Notes under the pieces: generated by a model
Database searches by the model: none
Told to the model about the DNA's origin: nothing
The model's input: only the letters and a program-made list of their open reading frames with translations
Source of the DNA: Cyathus striatus
Taxonomy: Eukaryota; Basidiomycota; Agaricomycetes; Agaricales; Nidulariaceae
NCBI GenBank assembly: GCA_025738555.1
Contig: JAOVFP010000017.1
Span: 2,790,001 to 2,854,000 of the forward strand
Length of the DNA stretch: 64,000 nucleotides
Direction of reading: 5' to 3'
Position numbers and translations under genes: made by a program
Part shown: positions 1-9,834 of the stretch, piece after piece
Position numbering within the stretch: position 1 is the stretch's first letter
How the letters are laid out: every line of letters starts with the position of its first letter

Positions 1-346
1 ACTCCGTACCGAGTCTCAACATTGATCCCCTTTTCAATTTCTACTCTTGCCGCTGTTCGTAATCATCTCAATTTCACTCTCGCTGCTTACAATCCCACCC
101 ATAGTCATACTTGTATCGCACTTCCCTCTCGGCATCGCATGCAGCAGCTGCTTACTTCCAAGGGGGGATCACTACAAAAATTTTGGACAGGGGGGTCGGA
201 TTTTTTGTTAAGGCCCCCCTGCTCTACCCTACCTATCAATCGTGTGAATATATTGCCTTATATAGGAGTATTAGTCATCTTACAAGGGCGACTGGTCAAT
301 TGAATTGAATTGAAGTGAATTTTCGAAGTAAAGCATTAGACAATGT
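1..346. other. Repeat-derived flank left of the Gypsy element
   Basis: No gene is supported here. Bases 159-258 hold an end-like repeat that starts CAAGGGGGGATCAC and contains GGGGTCGGATTTTTTG. The same segment recurs in inverted orientation at 8997-9096. It looks like the terminus of an old DNA transposon into which the LTR element inserted. The open frames at 22-308 have no recognisable protein character. Confidence 0.5.
159..258 (+). repeat. Transposon-end-like repeat, copy A
   Basis: Starts CAAGGGGGGATCAC and continues through a shared GGGGTCGGATTTTTTG core and a CTACCCTACC segment. The reverse complement of 8997-9096 aligns along its length with small gaps. The CAAGGGGG..TCAC start is also shared with the ends of the hAT element at 7689 and 12197, so all are probably ends of related hAT-type elements. 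Confidence 0.5.
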
Positions 347-398
347 TGTTAGGATTTCACCATTTATCTAATCTTTTATCTAATCATATCTTATCTCT

Positions 399-420
399 GT
401 CATGTGACTAGTCACATGAC
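399..420. promoter_or_regulatory. 22-bp perfect palindrome in the LTR U3
   Basis: The half-site is GTCATGTGACT followed directly by its exact reverse complement. It lies about 165 bp upstream of the TATA box and is repeated in the 3' LTR at 6859-6880. A dimeric transcription-factor site is one reading; no factor can be named from sequence. Confidence 0.45.
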
Positions 421-584
421 CTACAATGCGGACACCATGCGTATCAACATACGTTACTCATCATCACTGTGGGCACAGTTGCACAGTCCGGCCATACGTA
501 TTACATGAGTTCTTAATGTAGAAGCACAGTAACACGTGTTGTAGTGTAGGCTAATATACATGCGATTACTTCATGGTTCTTTTC

Positions 585-592
585 TATAAATA
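585..592 (+). promoter_or_regulatory. LTR TATA box
   Basis: TATAAATA in the LTR. A start 25-35 bp downstream would fall at about 615-622, which is exactly where the putative self-primer begins (619). The same box is at 7045-7052 in the 3' LTR. Confidence 0.65.
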
Positions 593-722
593 CGGTCTTT
601 CTAGTCAGTAGTTCATTATTCTTGTGCTAGTTTATTCCAGATTAGCAATAAGACTCACTTCTCTCTCACGTTCGAGTGTTTAAGTTCGGCTTCGAGTATT
701 TTGCTCGTCTGTCGCTAACAAA

Positions 723-732
723 AGCACAAGAA
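723..732 (+). promoter_or_regulatory. Primer binding site, probably self-primed (Tf1-like)
   Basis: AGCACAAGAA begins two bases after the 5' LTR. It is the exact complement of TTCTTGTGCT at 619-628, the predicted 5' end of the element's own transcript. No TGG-start tRNA-complementary site is seen next to the LTR. In Tf1/sushi elements the first ~11 nt of the mRNA fold back to prime reverse transcription; position and length here fit that mechanism. Confidence 0.65.
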
Positions 733-1085
733 TCTCCTCATTCCTCGACCCCGAACTTCTCTTCTCCTGCCGAACCCCGGCAAAACTTTTCTTCTATACC
801 TCATTCCCCGTCTTGGACCTCTTGGACCAGACGTACACTCCGTTCGATAGACTTGATTGTTGTACTTGGAAGTACGAGAGGACTGGTGTAACGTTGAGCC
901 CGACACTGTCCGAATTACCGATCATCTTAGGCCCTCTGCCTTGAGTTTGGCACGGCGCCAGTGACTGGGGAGGCTACCACATGTTGCCCCAGCTGGTTCT
1001 ATCTGCAAGAAAGTGTGCGTGAAACTTAGGACGTCTCGCTAGTTTCCGAGCATCCTCAAAAGCTTCTGTTACTCGATCTATCACG

Positions 1086-1529
1086 GTGGCACCAATTACT
1101 CGCTCCCAAACCCTTCGATCCCTTCGATCTCGATCCTATCACATTCCATCCACATCCGTACCCCTCTATATTCCTCGATCTCGCCCTACACCCTATTCCT
1201 GTCCTCAAATTCTGAGAGCTGTGTCGGTGGACTCCGACGACTCGGACTTTGATCCCAACACCTACCTTTCCCTTCATCAAATCCCCAACTATATTCCACC
1301 ACCCCGTCGCCCTACTCCTCCCGAACATTCCATTCTCCGAACCCTTACTATTATCACCGAACCCGGACACGACGACGTACTAAGATTTAGTACTCCCACT
1401 CGATACATTTCCCCTTTCGAAAGAGACTTCTATTCACCCTTAGGATATGAAACCCTTATCAACACTGTTGATAACGATGGAAGAGAACTCCCTACACTGA
1501 CATACCCTGACTCTGACACTGATCTATAA
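1086..1529 (+). CDS. Accessory ORF upstream of gag, unknown
   Basis: A 147-residue product, rich in Arg, Ser and Pro at the N-terminus and acidic at the end (ending PDSDTDL). I recognise no domain. The first residues after the start include MAPITRSQ, a basic stretch. Its TAA stop overlaps the gag ATG as TAATG at 1527-1531, which suggests translational coupling by termination-reinitiation. It may be an N-terminal Gag part or an accessory protein. There is no in-frame fusion with gag, which lies in another frame. The frame is open throughout in an otherwise young element, which argues it is used. Confidence 0.5.
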   Translation: MAPITRSQTLRSLRSRSYHIPSTSVPLYIPRSRPTPYSCPQILRAVSVDSDDSDFDPNTYLSLHQIPNYIPPPRRPTPPEHSILRTLTIITEPGHDDVLRFSTPTRYISPFERDFYSPLGYETLINTVDNDGRELPTLTYPDSDTDL

Positions 1530-2779
1530 TGATCACCGCCGAAGTTATTCTTGGCTTCATCACAGCCATAGTGATGGTTTTCATGAAAGACGAGATTGTG
1601 ACTAGATGGACAAACATGACTCCTGCCAACAAGCAGCTAGTCACAGAAAGTGTTTCTGCGATGACTCAAGGAGTTATTAAAGAAATTAGAGACGGAATTA
1701 AGGAAGATCGACCAGAACCTAGGGAAAAGGTTGAAATTCCTGAAGATTACGAAGGAGATCCCCATATGGTCAATAACTGGATTAGACGTATGATGCTGTA
1801 TTTTCAGGAAAAGAATATTATGAATGATTGGAAGAAAATAACGATTGCTTTACCAAAAGTAAAAAAGGGAAAAGACAATCGGGCCCAACGATGGGCAGAC
1901 ACGTTTTTAGGCGATCTGATCTTGTTTAATGAGGAACGAGCTCAATGGAAGTTACTACACGACAGAAAGGAACCCACACTACAGGACACCCAAAAGGTTA
2001 ACATCCCAGAAACCGACACATCACCAGCCATTATCCATGATGCATTCAAAACAAGTTGCCCATTTGCCGATTGGAACACGTTTGTCGAAAGACTCCAATT
2101 CTTCTTTATCTCTACGGAAACCCAGAATAACGTGATCGAACAGATCAACAAAGTCGTACAAGGAAATCGACCAGTAGAGGATTACACGATCGATTTCATG
2201 CAATGGATGAACCTTACTGGATTCGATAACACGGCCCTTGTAGATAAATATCGACGCGGCATGCACCCATTATTGGCCAGGAGACTTATGGAAGTTGGTG
2301 GACTTAAGGTCACTGATAAACTCATCGATTGGGTCGATAAAGCTGTGGAATACGAGAGGAATCGCCGAGAAGCTAATTTCGGACGCACTCAGCAGAATCT
2401 TGGACGACCTCAAAATCAGAATCAGAACCCTGGGCGCCCTCAAAATAATACGAACCCCGGAACCTCACAGACGCAAAACACACAACAACGGACACCCGAT
2501 CGTTCCAATCTTACAGTATCACAAGGCAGTAATCGTATGGATCTCGACCAACTTAAGAAAGAAGGTCGTTGTTTTTATTGTAAAGAAAAAGGACACATGT
2601 CCAACACATGCCCAAAGAAACCACGCGGACCTTATGTACAACGTAATGTAAATATGGACAATTCTATACCTGTAGCTTCCACTAGCGGAATAGTAGAATT
2701 ACCAGATGTAACTAAATTATCGGAAGAGCAACGTGCTCTACTCATTGCTCAATTGGGTTTTCCCCAAGGCCAGCAGTGA
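1529..2779 (+). CDS. Gag polyprotein of the Gypsy element
   Basis: 416 residues. A hydrophobic segment at about residues 2-18 opens the protein, which is unusual for Gag. Residues about 180-260 (from DWNTFVERLQFFF) match the retrotransposon Gag capsid region. A Gln/Asn/Pro-rich linker follows, then a CCHC zinc knuckle, CFYCKEKGHMSNTC, at about 348-361 for RNA binding. The ATG overlaps the stop of the upstream ORF. The 3' end overlaps pol (2716-2779), which is in the -1 frame. Gag should assemble the virus-like particle that packages the element RNA in the cytoplasm. No break is seen. Confidence 0.9.
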   Translation: MITAEVILGFITAIVMVFMKDEIVTRWTNMTPANKQLVTESVSAMTQGVIKEIRDGIKEDRPEPREKVEIPEDYEGDPHMVNNWIRRMMLYFQEKNIMNDWKKITIALPKVKKGKDNRAQRWADTFLGDLILFNEERAQWKLLHDRKEPTLQDTQKVNIPETDTSPAIIHDAFKTSCPFADWNTFVERLQFFFISTETQNNVIEQINKVVQGNRPVEDYTIDFMQWMNLTGFDNTALVDKYRRGMHPLLARRLMEVGGLKVTDKLIDWVDKAVEYERNRREANFGRTQQNLGRPQNQNQNPGRPQNNTNPGTSQTQNTQQRTPDRSNLTVSQGSNRMDLDQLKKEGRCFYCKEKGHMSNTCPKKPRGPYVQRNVNMDNSIPVASTSGIVELPDVTKLSEEQRALLIAQLGFPQGQQ

Positions 2780-5700
2780 GTGCAAACTCGCCGGCCTCGT
2801 TTTATGTACCCTCTAATGTAACTGTACCTACGGTAGATCTGGAATCGAAATACGTATTGTTACAAAAAGAAAGAACTAAACGCGCCTTCCCTAATCAGGA
2901 AGTAAAACCTGGAAACGTGTACTGGGTCGCATGGAGATTAAAAGACCAAACATCGGAACTTGCCCTAGCCACATTGAGTATTTGGACACATCCCAAACGG
3001 AGACCTGAAGTAATTCAGAAAACGATCATGGAATTAAACGATCTTTCAGATCAAGATGTAATTCCAGCATTAGAAGAATTAAAAAGACCTAAAAGATTTA
3101 TCCGAGGAACAAACGGAAATCAAATGGATCTTGATTTAATGGTCACTACTTTGGATACTCAACGAACATATGGATTAAAAGCATTACTCGATAGCGGAAG
3201 TACTGGGACCTGTATTAATCGAAGATTCATAGAAGAACATCAACTCACAACAAAGAAATACCCACGACCCTCTCCAGTTTACAATGCAGACGGAACTCTT
3301 AACAGTGATGGATCTATTACCGACTATGTCGAACTAAGAGTAAGACATGGAAGACATGTAGAGATATTACAATTAGCTGTTATCAATCTGGGAAAAGCAT
3401 CCATGTTTATTGGACACGATTGGCTTCGAACCCATAACCCAGAAGTAGACTGGAAAGAAGGAACGATTAAATTTACCAGATGCCCGATAGAATGTACTCC
3501 GTTAATAAACACAATGGATCCTGAAGAAGATGAATCTGATCTAGACAAACAGATAAATCTTGAATCCGAAGATCACATCATAGCAGTTAATATATTTGAA
3601 CAGATCGAACTAAGAGCCTTCCAAACCACGGCTTCGAAAATTGCTGAAGCACAAAATCAGCAAAAACCGAAAAAGCATTGGAAGGAAACTGTTCCAATGT
3701 ATTACCACGAATTCGAAAGAGTATTTTCAAAAGAATCATTTGATAAACTTCCTCCTCGTCGACCATGGGATCATGCGATCGAATTACTCCCAGGAGCTAC
3801 ATCATTTGATTGTAAGATCTATCCATTGAACTTAGATGAACAAAAACAATTGGATGAATTCCTTGATGAAAATCTTAATTCAGGACGCATCAGACCTTCT
3901 AAATCACCTTGGGCATCACTGTTCTTTTTCATCAAAAAGAAAGATGGATCTTTAAGACCGATTCAAGATTATCAAAAACTAAATGAATTAACGATTAAAA
4001 ATAGATACCCTTTACCGTTAATCCAAGAGTTAGTAGATAAACTGAAAAAGGCACGATATTTCACCAAATTAGATATTAGATGGGGATACAATAATGTTCG
4101 AATCAAAGAAGGAGATGAACAGTATGCCGCATTTAGAACTAATCGAGGATTGTTCGAACCTTTAGTTATGTTTTTTGGCCTTACTAACTCCCCGGCAACG
4201 TTCCAAACTATGATGAACGATATCTTTAGAACAGAAATTAATGAAGGAACTGTCATAGTTTACATGGACGACATTCTCATATTCACGGAAACCTTAGAAG
4301 AACATAGAAAAATGGTGAAACGAGTTCTTAGAAAACTAGAAGAACACGAATTATACCTAAAACTGGAAAAATGTTTCTTTGAAAAGGCTGAAGTAGAATA
4401 TCTAGGTCTTATCATTTCAAAGAATTCAGTACGAATGGATTCTGAAAAAGTAAAAGCAGTAGTCGATTGGCCAGTCCCTAATAATAAACGTGAACTTCAA
4501 CAATTCCTGGGTTTCATAAATTTTTATCGAAGGTTCATTCAAGGATTTGCCAAGATAGCAAAACCCCTTCATGAATTAACTGGGAAGAACGAATGGAAAT
4601 GGGAACTTGCTCAAGCACTGGCGTTTTCTGAATTAAAAGATCAAATCATTTCGGCACCAATATTAGCAATGCCGAATGATGAAGGAAAATATCGTGTTGA
4701 AGCTGATTCATCTGACTTCGCAAATGGAGCCATTCTTTCCCAGGAACAAATTGATGGAAAATGGAAGCCGATCGCATTTTTATCACACGCCTTGAGTCTG
4801 ACAGAAAGGAACTATGAAATCTATGATAAAGAAATGCTTGCAATCATGAGAGCATTAGATACATGGAGACAGTACCTTTTAGGAGCACGACAAATATTTG
4901 AAATCTGGACAGATTATAAGAATCTTCAATATTTTAGGAAACCACAAAAATTAAATCGTTGACAAGCAAGATGGTCAACTGAATTAGCAGAGTTTCACTA
5001 CACATTACATCACAAACCCGGAAATCAAATGACAAAGGCAGATTTATTATCCCGACGAGCTGGACATGAACAAGGAGAACATGATAATGAAAATATTATT
5101 CTTCTTAAACCAGAACACTTCAGACAAACATACGAAGTTCATGGTGAAGACGAAGATATAATGGAACAAGTTCGAAAATCCAGAAAGAATCGAGATAAAG
5201 AAGTAATTAAAATGCTTCAGCTTAAATCTAAAGATTGGTCCGAATCACCAGAAGGAATCATTACATGGAAGGATTGAATTTATATTCCAAAAAATGCAAA
5301 ACTCAGGGAACGTATAATTAAACTATGCCATGATTCTGCCATATCGGGACACCACGGTGAATATAAAACGATGGAATTAATCACAAGAGATTATTGGTGG
5401 CCTAGAATAATGGCAGATATAAAGAAATACGTTTCCGGATGTGAGGCATGTCAAAGGACAAACATACATAGATCGAAACCAATAGGATTATTAAATCCTA
5501 ATAGTATTCCAGAAGGACCTTGGCATACTATTTCAATCGATTTTATTGGACCACTTCCTTATTCTCAAGGATTTGATTTTTTAATGGTTGTAGTTGATCG
5601 ATTTACTAAAATGGCAGTGTTTATTCCATGTAATAAGGAAATCGATAGTCCAGGAGTTGCCGAGTTATACTTAGAAAAAGTATTTAAGAACTTCGGTATG

Positions 5701-6591
5701 CCACAACGTGTCATCAGTGATAGAGGATCGCAATTTGCATCTCATTTCACGAAGGAATTCACAAAACGATTAGGAGTAAAAATGAACCTATCGACTGCAT
5801 ATAGACCACAAACCAACGGACAAGTAGAACGAGTAAATCAAGAGATAGAACAATATCTCAGAATTTACGTAAACTACGATCAAGACGATTGGGCTGATAG
5901 AATAGCAGTAACAGAATTCAATTATAACGACACAGTACATCGAGCAACGGGATATACACCGTTTTATTTAATGTATGGACATCATCCTTATGGAGGAATA
6001 AGACCAAACGGAACATCACGAACTATTGGAGTAGATGAATTCATTTCTACAATAACCAAGGCTAGAGAAAACGCAAAAGCAGCACTTACCTTATCTAATG
6101 AAGCCATGAAACGTGGATACGATAGAAATAGGAAAGAATCACCTGAATACAAACCAGGAGATCTAGTTTATGTAGAAGGGATTAATATTAAATCCGATAG
6201 ACCGGTTGCAAAATTAGACGACAAAAGATATGGACCCTTTAAAGTAATAAAGAAAGTAGGTTTAGCCCCCCATGAAATCCAATTACCGAAAACTTGGAAC
6301 CGAAAACACCCCGTGTACAACATGCAACTACTTACGAAACATATTCCGTCACAATACAAATCACAACAGAAACCGAAACCCCCACCTGTTGTTGTAATAG
6401 ATGATCAGGAACAATACGAAGTAGAAACGATACTTGCATGGAAAATAAATCGGAAGAAAGTTCTCTATAAAATTAAATGGAAAGGCTATTCTTACGATCA
6501 CTGCACATGGGAACCGATCACGTCATTATCCGGATCTAAAAGTCTTTTAAATAAATTTCATCAGGAAAACCTGGAATGTCCTAACGTATAA
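2716..6591 (+). pseudogene. Pol polyprotein with two in-frame TGA codons
   Basis: Domains in order: aspartic protease with LLDSGSTGT near 3180-3210; reverse transcriptase with VYMDD (catalytic YMDD codons from 4261); RNase H with EADSSDFANGA near 4700; integrase with an HHCC zinc finger at about 5324-5452 and DD35E residues at 5539, 5719 and 5827; and a C-terminal chromodomain at about 6409-6546 (YKIKWKGYSYDHCTWEP). The frame is broken by TGA at 4960-4962 (LNR-stop-QARW, normally LNRRQARW) and at 5275-5277 (WKD-stop-IYIP). Both are one C-to-T change from CGA arginine. Everything else is in one frame. The start is by frameshift from gag. The product would reverse transcribe and integrate the element, with the chromodomain guiding it to chromatin. 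Confidence 0.93.
2755..2761 (+). promoter_or_regulatory. Candidate -1 frameshift heptamer between gag and pol
   Basis: GGGTTTT lies in the gag frame as G GGT TTT, which fits the X XXY YYZ rule for -1 slippage. It falls inside the 64-bp stretch where the pol frame is already open (last upstream pol-frame stop at 2713-2715) and gag has not yet ended (TGA 2777-2779). Pol has no ATG near its start, so frameshifting is the simplest way to express it. A downstream structure was not assessed. Confidence 0.6.
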
Positions 6592-6627
6592 ATACAATGA
6601 AAATATCTGAAGTAATAATTATTCAAA

Positions 6628-6780
6628 ATGCTCTCTAACAACATCACTCTTTTGATATACGTCATTGTAATATTCATCCTTTGTATGGCCGTATTCATAC
6701 TCGGTCATTACATTCCTCGTATCATTCTTCGAATCCAAGAACGACCACCCCGAACGGAAGAATCTATTGAAATGTCGTGA
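6628..6780 (+). CDS. 50-residue single-TM ORF in the env position
   Basis: An ATG ORF of 51 codons lies between the pol stop and the polypurine tract. Residues about 5-30 (NNITLLIYVIVIFILCMAVF and on) form one strong hydrophobic helix, followed by a basic stretch (RIILRIQERPPR) and an acidic tail. A single-pass membrane protein with a cytoplasmic basic flank is predicted. I recognise no family. The place is where retroviral env genes lie, but the size and lack of Cys or fusion motifs do not support an envelope function. It may be chance, or an accessory membrane factor of this lineage. Confidence 0.4.
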   Translation: MLSNNITLLIYVIVIFILCMAVFILGHYIPRIILRIQERPPRTEESIEMS

Positions 6781-6793
6781 GGACACGACTCTT

Positions 6794-6803
6794 AAAGGGG
6801 GGG
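6794..6803 (+). promoter_or_regulatory. Polypurine tract
   Basis: AAAGGGGGGG stands three bases (TAA) before the 3' LTR. This is the expected primer for plus-strand DNA synthesis. Confidence 0.75.
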
Positions 6804-6806
6804 TAA

Positions 6807-7180
6807 TGTTAGGATTTCACCATTTATCTAATCTTTTATCTAATCATATCTTATCTCTGTCATGTGACTAGTCACATGACCTACAATGCGGACACCATGC
6901 GTATCAACATACGTTACTCATCATCACTGTGGGCACAGTTGCACAGTCCGGCCATACGTATTACATGAGTTCTTAATGTAGAAGCACAGTAACACGTGTT
7001 GTAGTGTAGGCTAATATACATGCGATTACTTCATGGTTCTTTTCTATAAATATGGTCTTTCTAGTCAGTAGTTCGTTATTCTTGTGCTAGTTTATTCCAG
7101 ATTAGCAATAAGACTCACTTCTCTCTCACGTTCGAGTGTTTAAGTTCGGCTTCGAGTATTTTGCTCATCTGTCGCTAACA
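6807..7180 (+). repeat. 3' LTR
   Basis: 374 bp, same length as the 5' LTR with three transitions. Ends TGTTAG...CTAACA. Followed by ATTGT, a near match to the AATGT that precedes the 5' LTR. Confidence 0.95.
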
Positions 7181-7686
7181 ATTGTGAGTACTGCCATAAT
7201 TACTTGCACTTGACTACACGTCACCACGTCTCCTCTTCATTGATTTCACTCCCACTTTACAGGCTTCACATATCCAGTTGCTTATTGCATACTCCATGTT
7301 GACACTAGATGGTACTAACTGGAGGTGAGTATTCGATCTTTCAGTAATCTATGACTTCTCACATACCCATTTTGTTTCGCAGGTCACCTTCCGGCACCTG
7401 ACAATATCAGTCATGCTTGGCTCTATAAGATCTCCATCCTCATCAATGAGGCTCACTCCGCAAACACACTGCGATAGCATCTCAAATACACGTCATCGAT
7501 GCTGGCGGCCAGAACAAGTTTTCTCCACATTGACGAAAAGGCATTCATCAGCTTCCCTCTCAGCCAAAGTTGTCACTGGAAGCGGAGGGGATGGTGCTTG
7601 GGATGATGTCTCCATGTTTAAAAGGTAAGCTGCAAGTATAACATGCTAAATGTAAATGACTGACCATTCCCTCCATTACGTTGGTA
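7181..7686. other. Intergenic DNA between Gypsy and hAT elements
   Basis: No supported gene. Short frames with GTGAGT...CAG intron-like punctuation occur (for example 7325-7382), so this may be a remnant of a host gene or an older element, but no protein family is recognisable. A 71-residue frame at 7413-7628 looks random. Confidence 0.35.
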
Positions 7687-7718
7687 GGCAAGGGGGTGTC
7701 ACGTGTTGAATTGGCTAC

Positions 7719-9456
7719 CAGGGGTCTAGATAGATAGGGTACCTCATTCGCTCTTAGAAAATTTTTGGAGGTCGATTTTTTGGGAATAAATATTGGCTAA
7801 AGCAGGATATTTTCAAACAAAAGTTGACAGAGCAATCACAAATTTGCGATTTGATTGCAATACTGAGCTTTTGGGGATCAAATTCAACAATATTGAGATA
7901 TATGTCCATTCTAGGCAGCTTGCTTGCTTGGTTAATGGGGAGAACTGTAGCAGCTGTGTACTTCAACCTCCTATTCTCATTCATTGTCAACACAACCATT
8001 CTCTGTAAGTATCAAAGCAGTAATGATAAATGTATGTAAAAGCCTAGCAACAACATTCAATATGAGGAGGGGATCAGTGTAAATAATGATAATACACCTT
8101 TTGCATCCCTAGACTCTTCAACATTTGACAATACCACTTCAGATGTAGGGGGGTGAAGATGACACAATTGAAACAGTTGACAACACTAACCTCGAAAAAG
8201 AAGCTACAATTAACGGCGATTGCACAACTGTTATATGGAGTTGCGAAGATGCCACTTGAGGATTTGGCGCTGACACTGCATCAGAAGTCGAGCTTGAATT
8301 CACTCAAGGATTCAATGCTGTCGATGTGCCATTCAAAGTGACAATAATGAACTGCCCAGTTTTGTAGCAGATGGCAGTGAAGGAGGGGAGTCAGGCACAT
8401 CTACGCAACACAAGGATACCAGTGTCACACATCTCAACAACTGATAACATAATAAGTACTGGTGGGAGGTCTTGTGCTGGGTGACAGTATCACTGTAGAA
8501 TTTTTGGAGTACTATCAGAAAGCATGTGTGGGTGAACCAAATTGAGGAAGCCAGGGTAGAGAGCTCGAAAATGTGGAAAATACCATTAAATGTCGAAAAG
8601 AACACTGTGAAACAAAAAGGATGAATTCTCTGGCGAGCACTCTAGATCAATGATTACTCACTTTAAACCCCAAGTACTACCTTAGCTGCAGTAATTGGGA
8701 GTATCAATTGAGCAGTTGGACATGTAAAGCTTGCAAGGCCAATAGAGGTTCTAAAAGAAGGCGTGTGTGTGTGTGTGAAGAACCTGGTATGCTACTTGCT
8801 ACTTTGACCAGAAAGGCTGCATGAAGTAAGGGAAGTTAGTGTCATAGCCAGCTACAGAGTGATTACACATACCGAAGGTTGATAAATGCACTGCTGGTAA
8901 AGTGCAAGAGACGACGTGAATAGGAAACTTCAAAGATGAACGGAGAACAAGGGCCAAAGCAAAACGTACTGGACATGTGACACAATATGTCCTAATAAGG
9001 AATATAATTCACATGGTAGGGTAGGTAGGGTCTCTGCATAGGCCTTCGCAAAAAATCCGACCCCTGGTGTATTATTTTTTTGGTGACACCCCCTTGTTGG
9101 TAGGTATATTATAAGAAGTCTCACTATCCTGCTCCACGCTGGTGGTGGGTGCCATTTTGCAGGGCATGGTTTCCCCAGGGGTTTCCTGCAGGTATGTAGG
9201 GCTGTTGGCAGTGGTGGCAGGGGTTGTGTCCTCTTGTCCTATTGGGTCGCTGGGCATGTCGCATGTGTCGGGGGTGGGGTCTTCATTGTTTGCATGAGTG
9301 GCACTCTCTGGGCGGCTTGTTTCGGGGGTACCTACTGGTTCGGTGCCGGAAGTTCGACCGATTTTACACACGAATATATGATTTCAGGTAGGAAATTTTT
9401 TTACCTCCAAAATTTTTTTAGTATAATATCCAGGGGTACCCTATCTACACCCCATG
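7719..9456. mobile_element. Probable non-autonomous element nested in the hAT left end
   Basis: Imperfect inverted repeats bound the segment: CAGGGGTCTAGATAGATAGG then GTACC at 7719-7743 and, reversed, CATGGGGTGTAGATAGGGTA at 9456-9437. The homology goes on inward to AAAATTTTTGGAGGT. Between them no transposase is seen. A 99-residue frame at 9072-9371 (minus) is Thr/Pro-rich and unconvincing. A short GT microsatellite lies at about 8763-8776. Removing this block would rejoin the hAT left terminus. Confidence 0.4.
8997..9096 (-). repeat. Transposon-end-like repeat, copy C
   Basis: The reverse complement begins CAAGGGGGTGTCACC and continues to GGGGTCGGATTTTTTG and CTACCCTACC, matching copy A at 159-258. 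The two face each other across the Gypsy element, but because the hAT ends at 7687 and 12199 would interleave with them they cannot simply be the two ends of one intact element. Confidence 0.5.
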
Positions 9457-9834
9457 TATAGTGTACAGGGCAAAACCTCACGGAGAGCCTCGCTGTGCCA
9501 GGCGAGGGCAAAACCTGGCATGAGAAAATGGCAAAAGGTGGCAAGGCTGGCGAATGTATTAGTAATCGATGTAACTACGTAATACAGAATTTTATAGTCC
9601 CATTGAATGAAGCAATGATTTGCGATCCCAATTTCCACTATTTCCTTCAGTCGGAGTATCAACGACAGTGATCTGAATTGAAGGGAGCTGTCCTCTGCGT
9701 ATGATATCAATGAGAGAGGTGTTGTAAACATTTTCCACAGGTATAGTGGCACTAAAACCATCACCACTAGCAGTTGTGAAGCCAGATTGTTCCAATGCTG
9801 TGAACTCGGCATCCAGTTCTTGCATTGAGATAGC

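Larger units (their letters stand above)
347..720 (+). repeat. 5' LTR
   Basis: 374 bp, TGTTAG...CTAACA ends. It differs from the 3' LTR only at 593 (C vs T at 7053), 615 (A vs G at 7075) and 707 (G vs A at 7167); each difference lies in a CpG on one copy. It contains a TATA box, a predicted transcript start and a 22-bp perfect palindrome. Confidence 0.95.
347..7180 (+). mobile_element. Ty3/Gypsy chromovirus, full length with two LTRs
   Basis: The element is bounded by two 374-bp direct repeats that begin TGTTAG and end CTAACA. Between them lie an upstream ORF, gag with a zinc knuckle, and pol with protease, reverse transcriptase, RNase H, DD35E integrase and a C-terminal chromodomain. This domain order and the chromodomain place it in the chromovirus branch of Ty3/Gypsy. 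The flanks AATGT (342-346) and ATTGT (7181-7185) could be a 5-bp target duplication with one mismatch. The LTRs differ at only 3 of 374 sites, so insertion is recent, yet pol carries two nonsense codons. This copy therefore cannot make full Pol without suppression. Confidence 0.95.

Noticed and set aside
6628..6780. Calling the small TM ORF an envelope gene
   Set aside because: Only position fits. It is far too short and lacks signal peptide, cysteines or fusion features, so it is reported as an unknown ORF.
159..9096. One DNA transposon spanning both end repeats with Gypsy inside
   Set aside because: The hAT ends at 7687 and 12199 interleave with these ends, and no matching target duplication was found.
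9072..9371. 99-codon Thr/Pro-rich minus-strand frame
   Set aside because: Its 3' end is composed of transposon-end repeat sequence, and there is no conserved domain.
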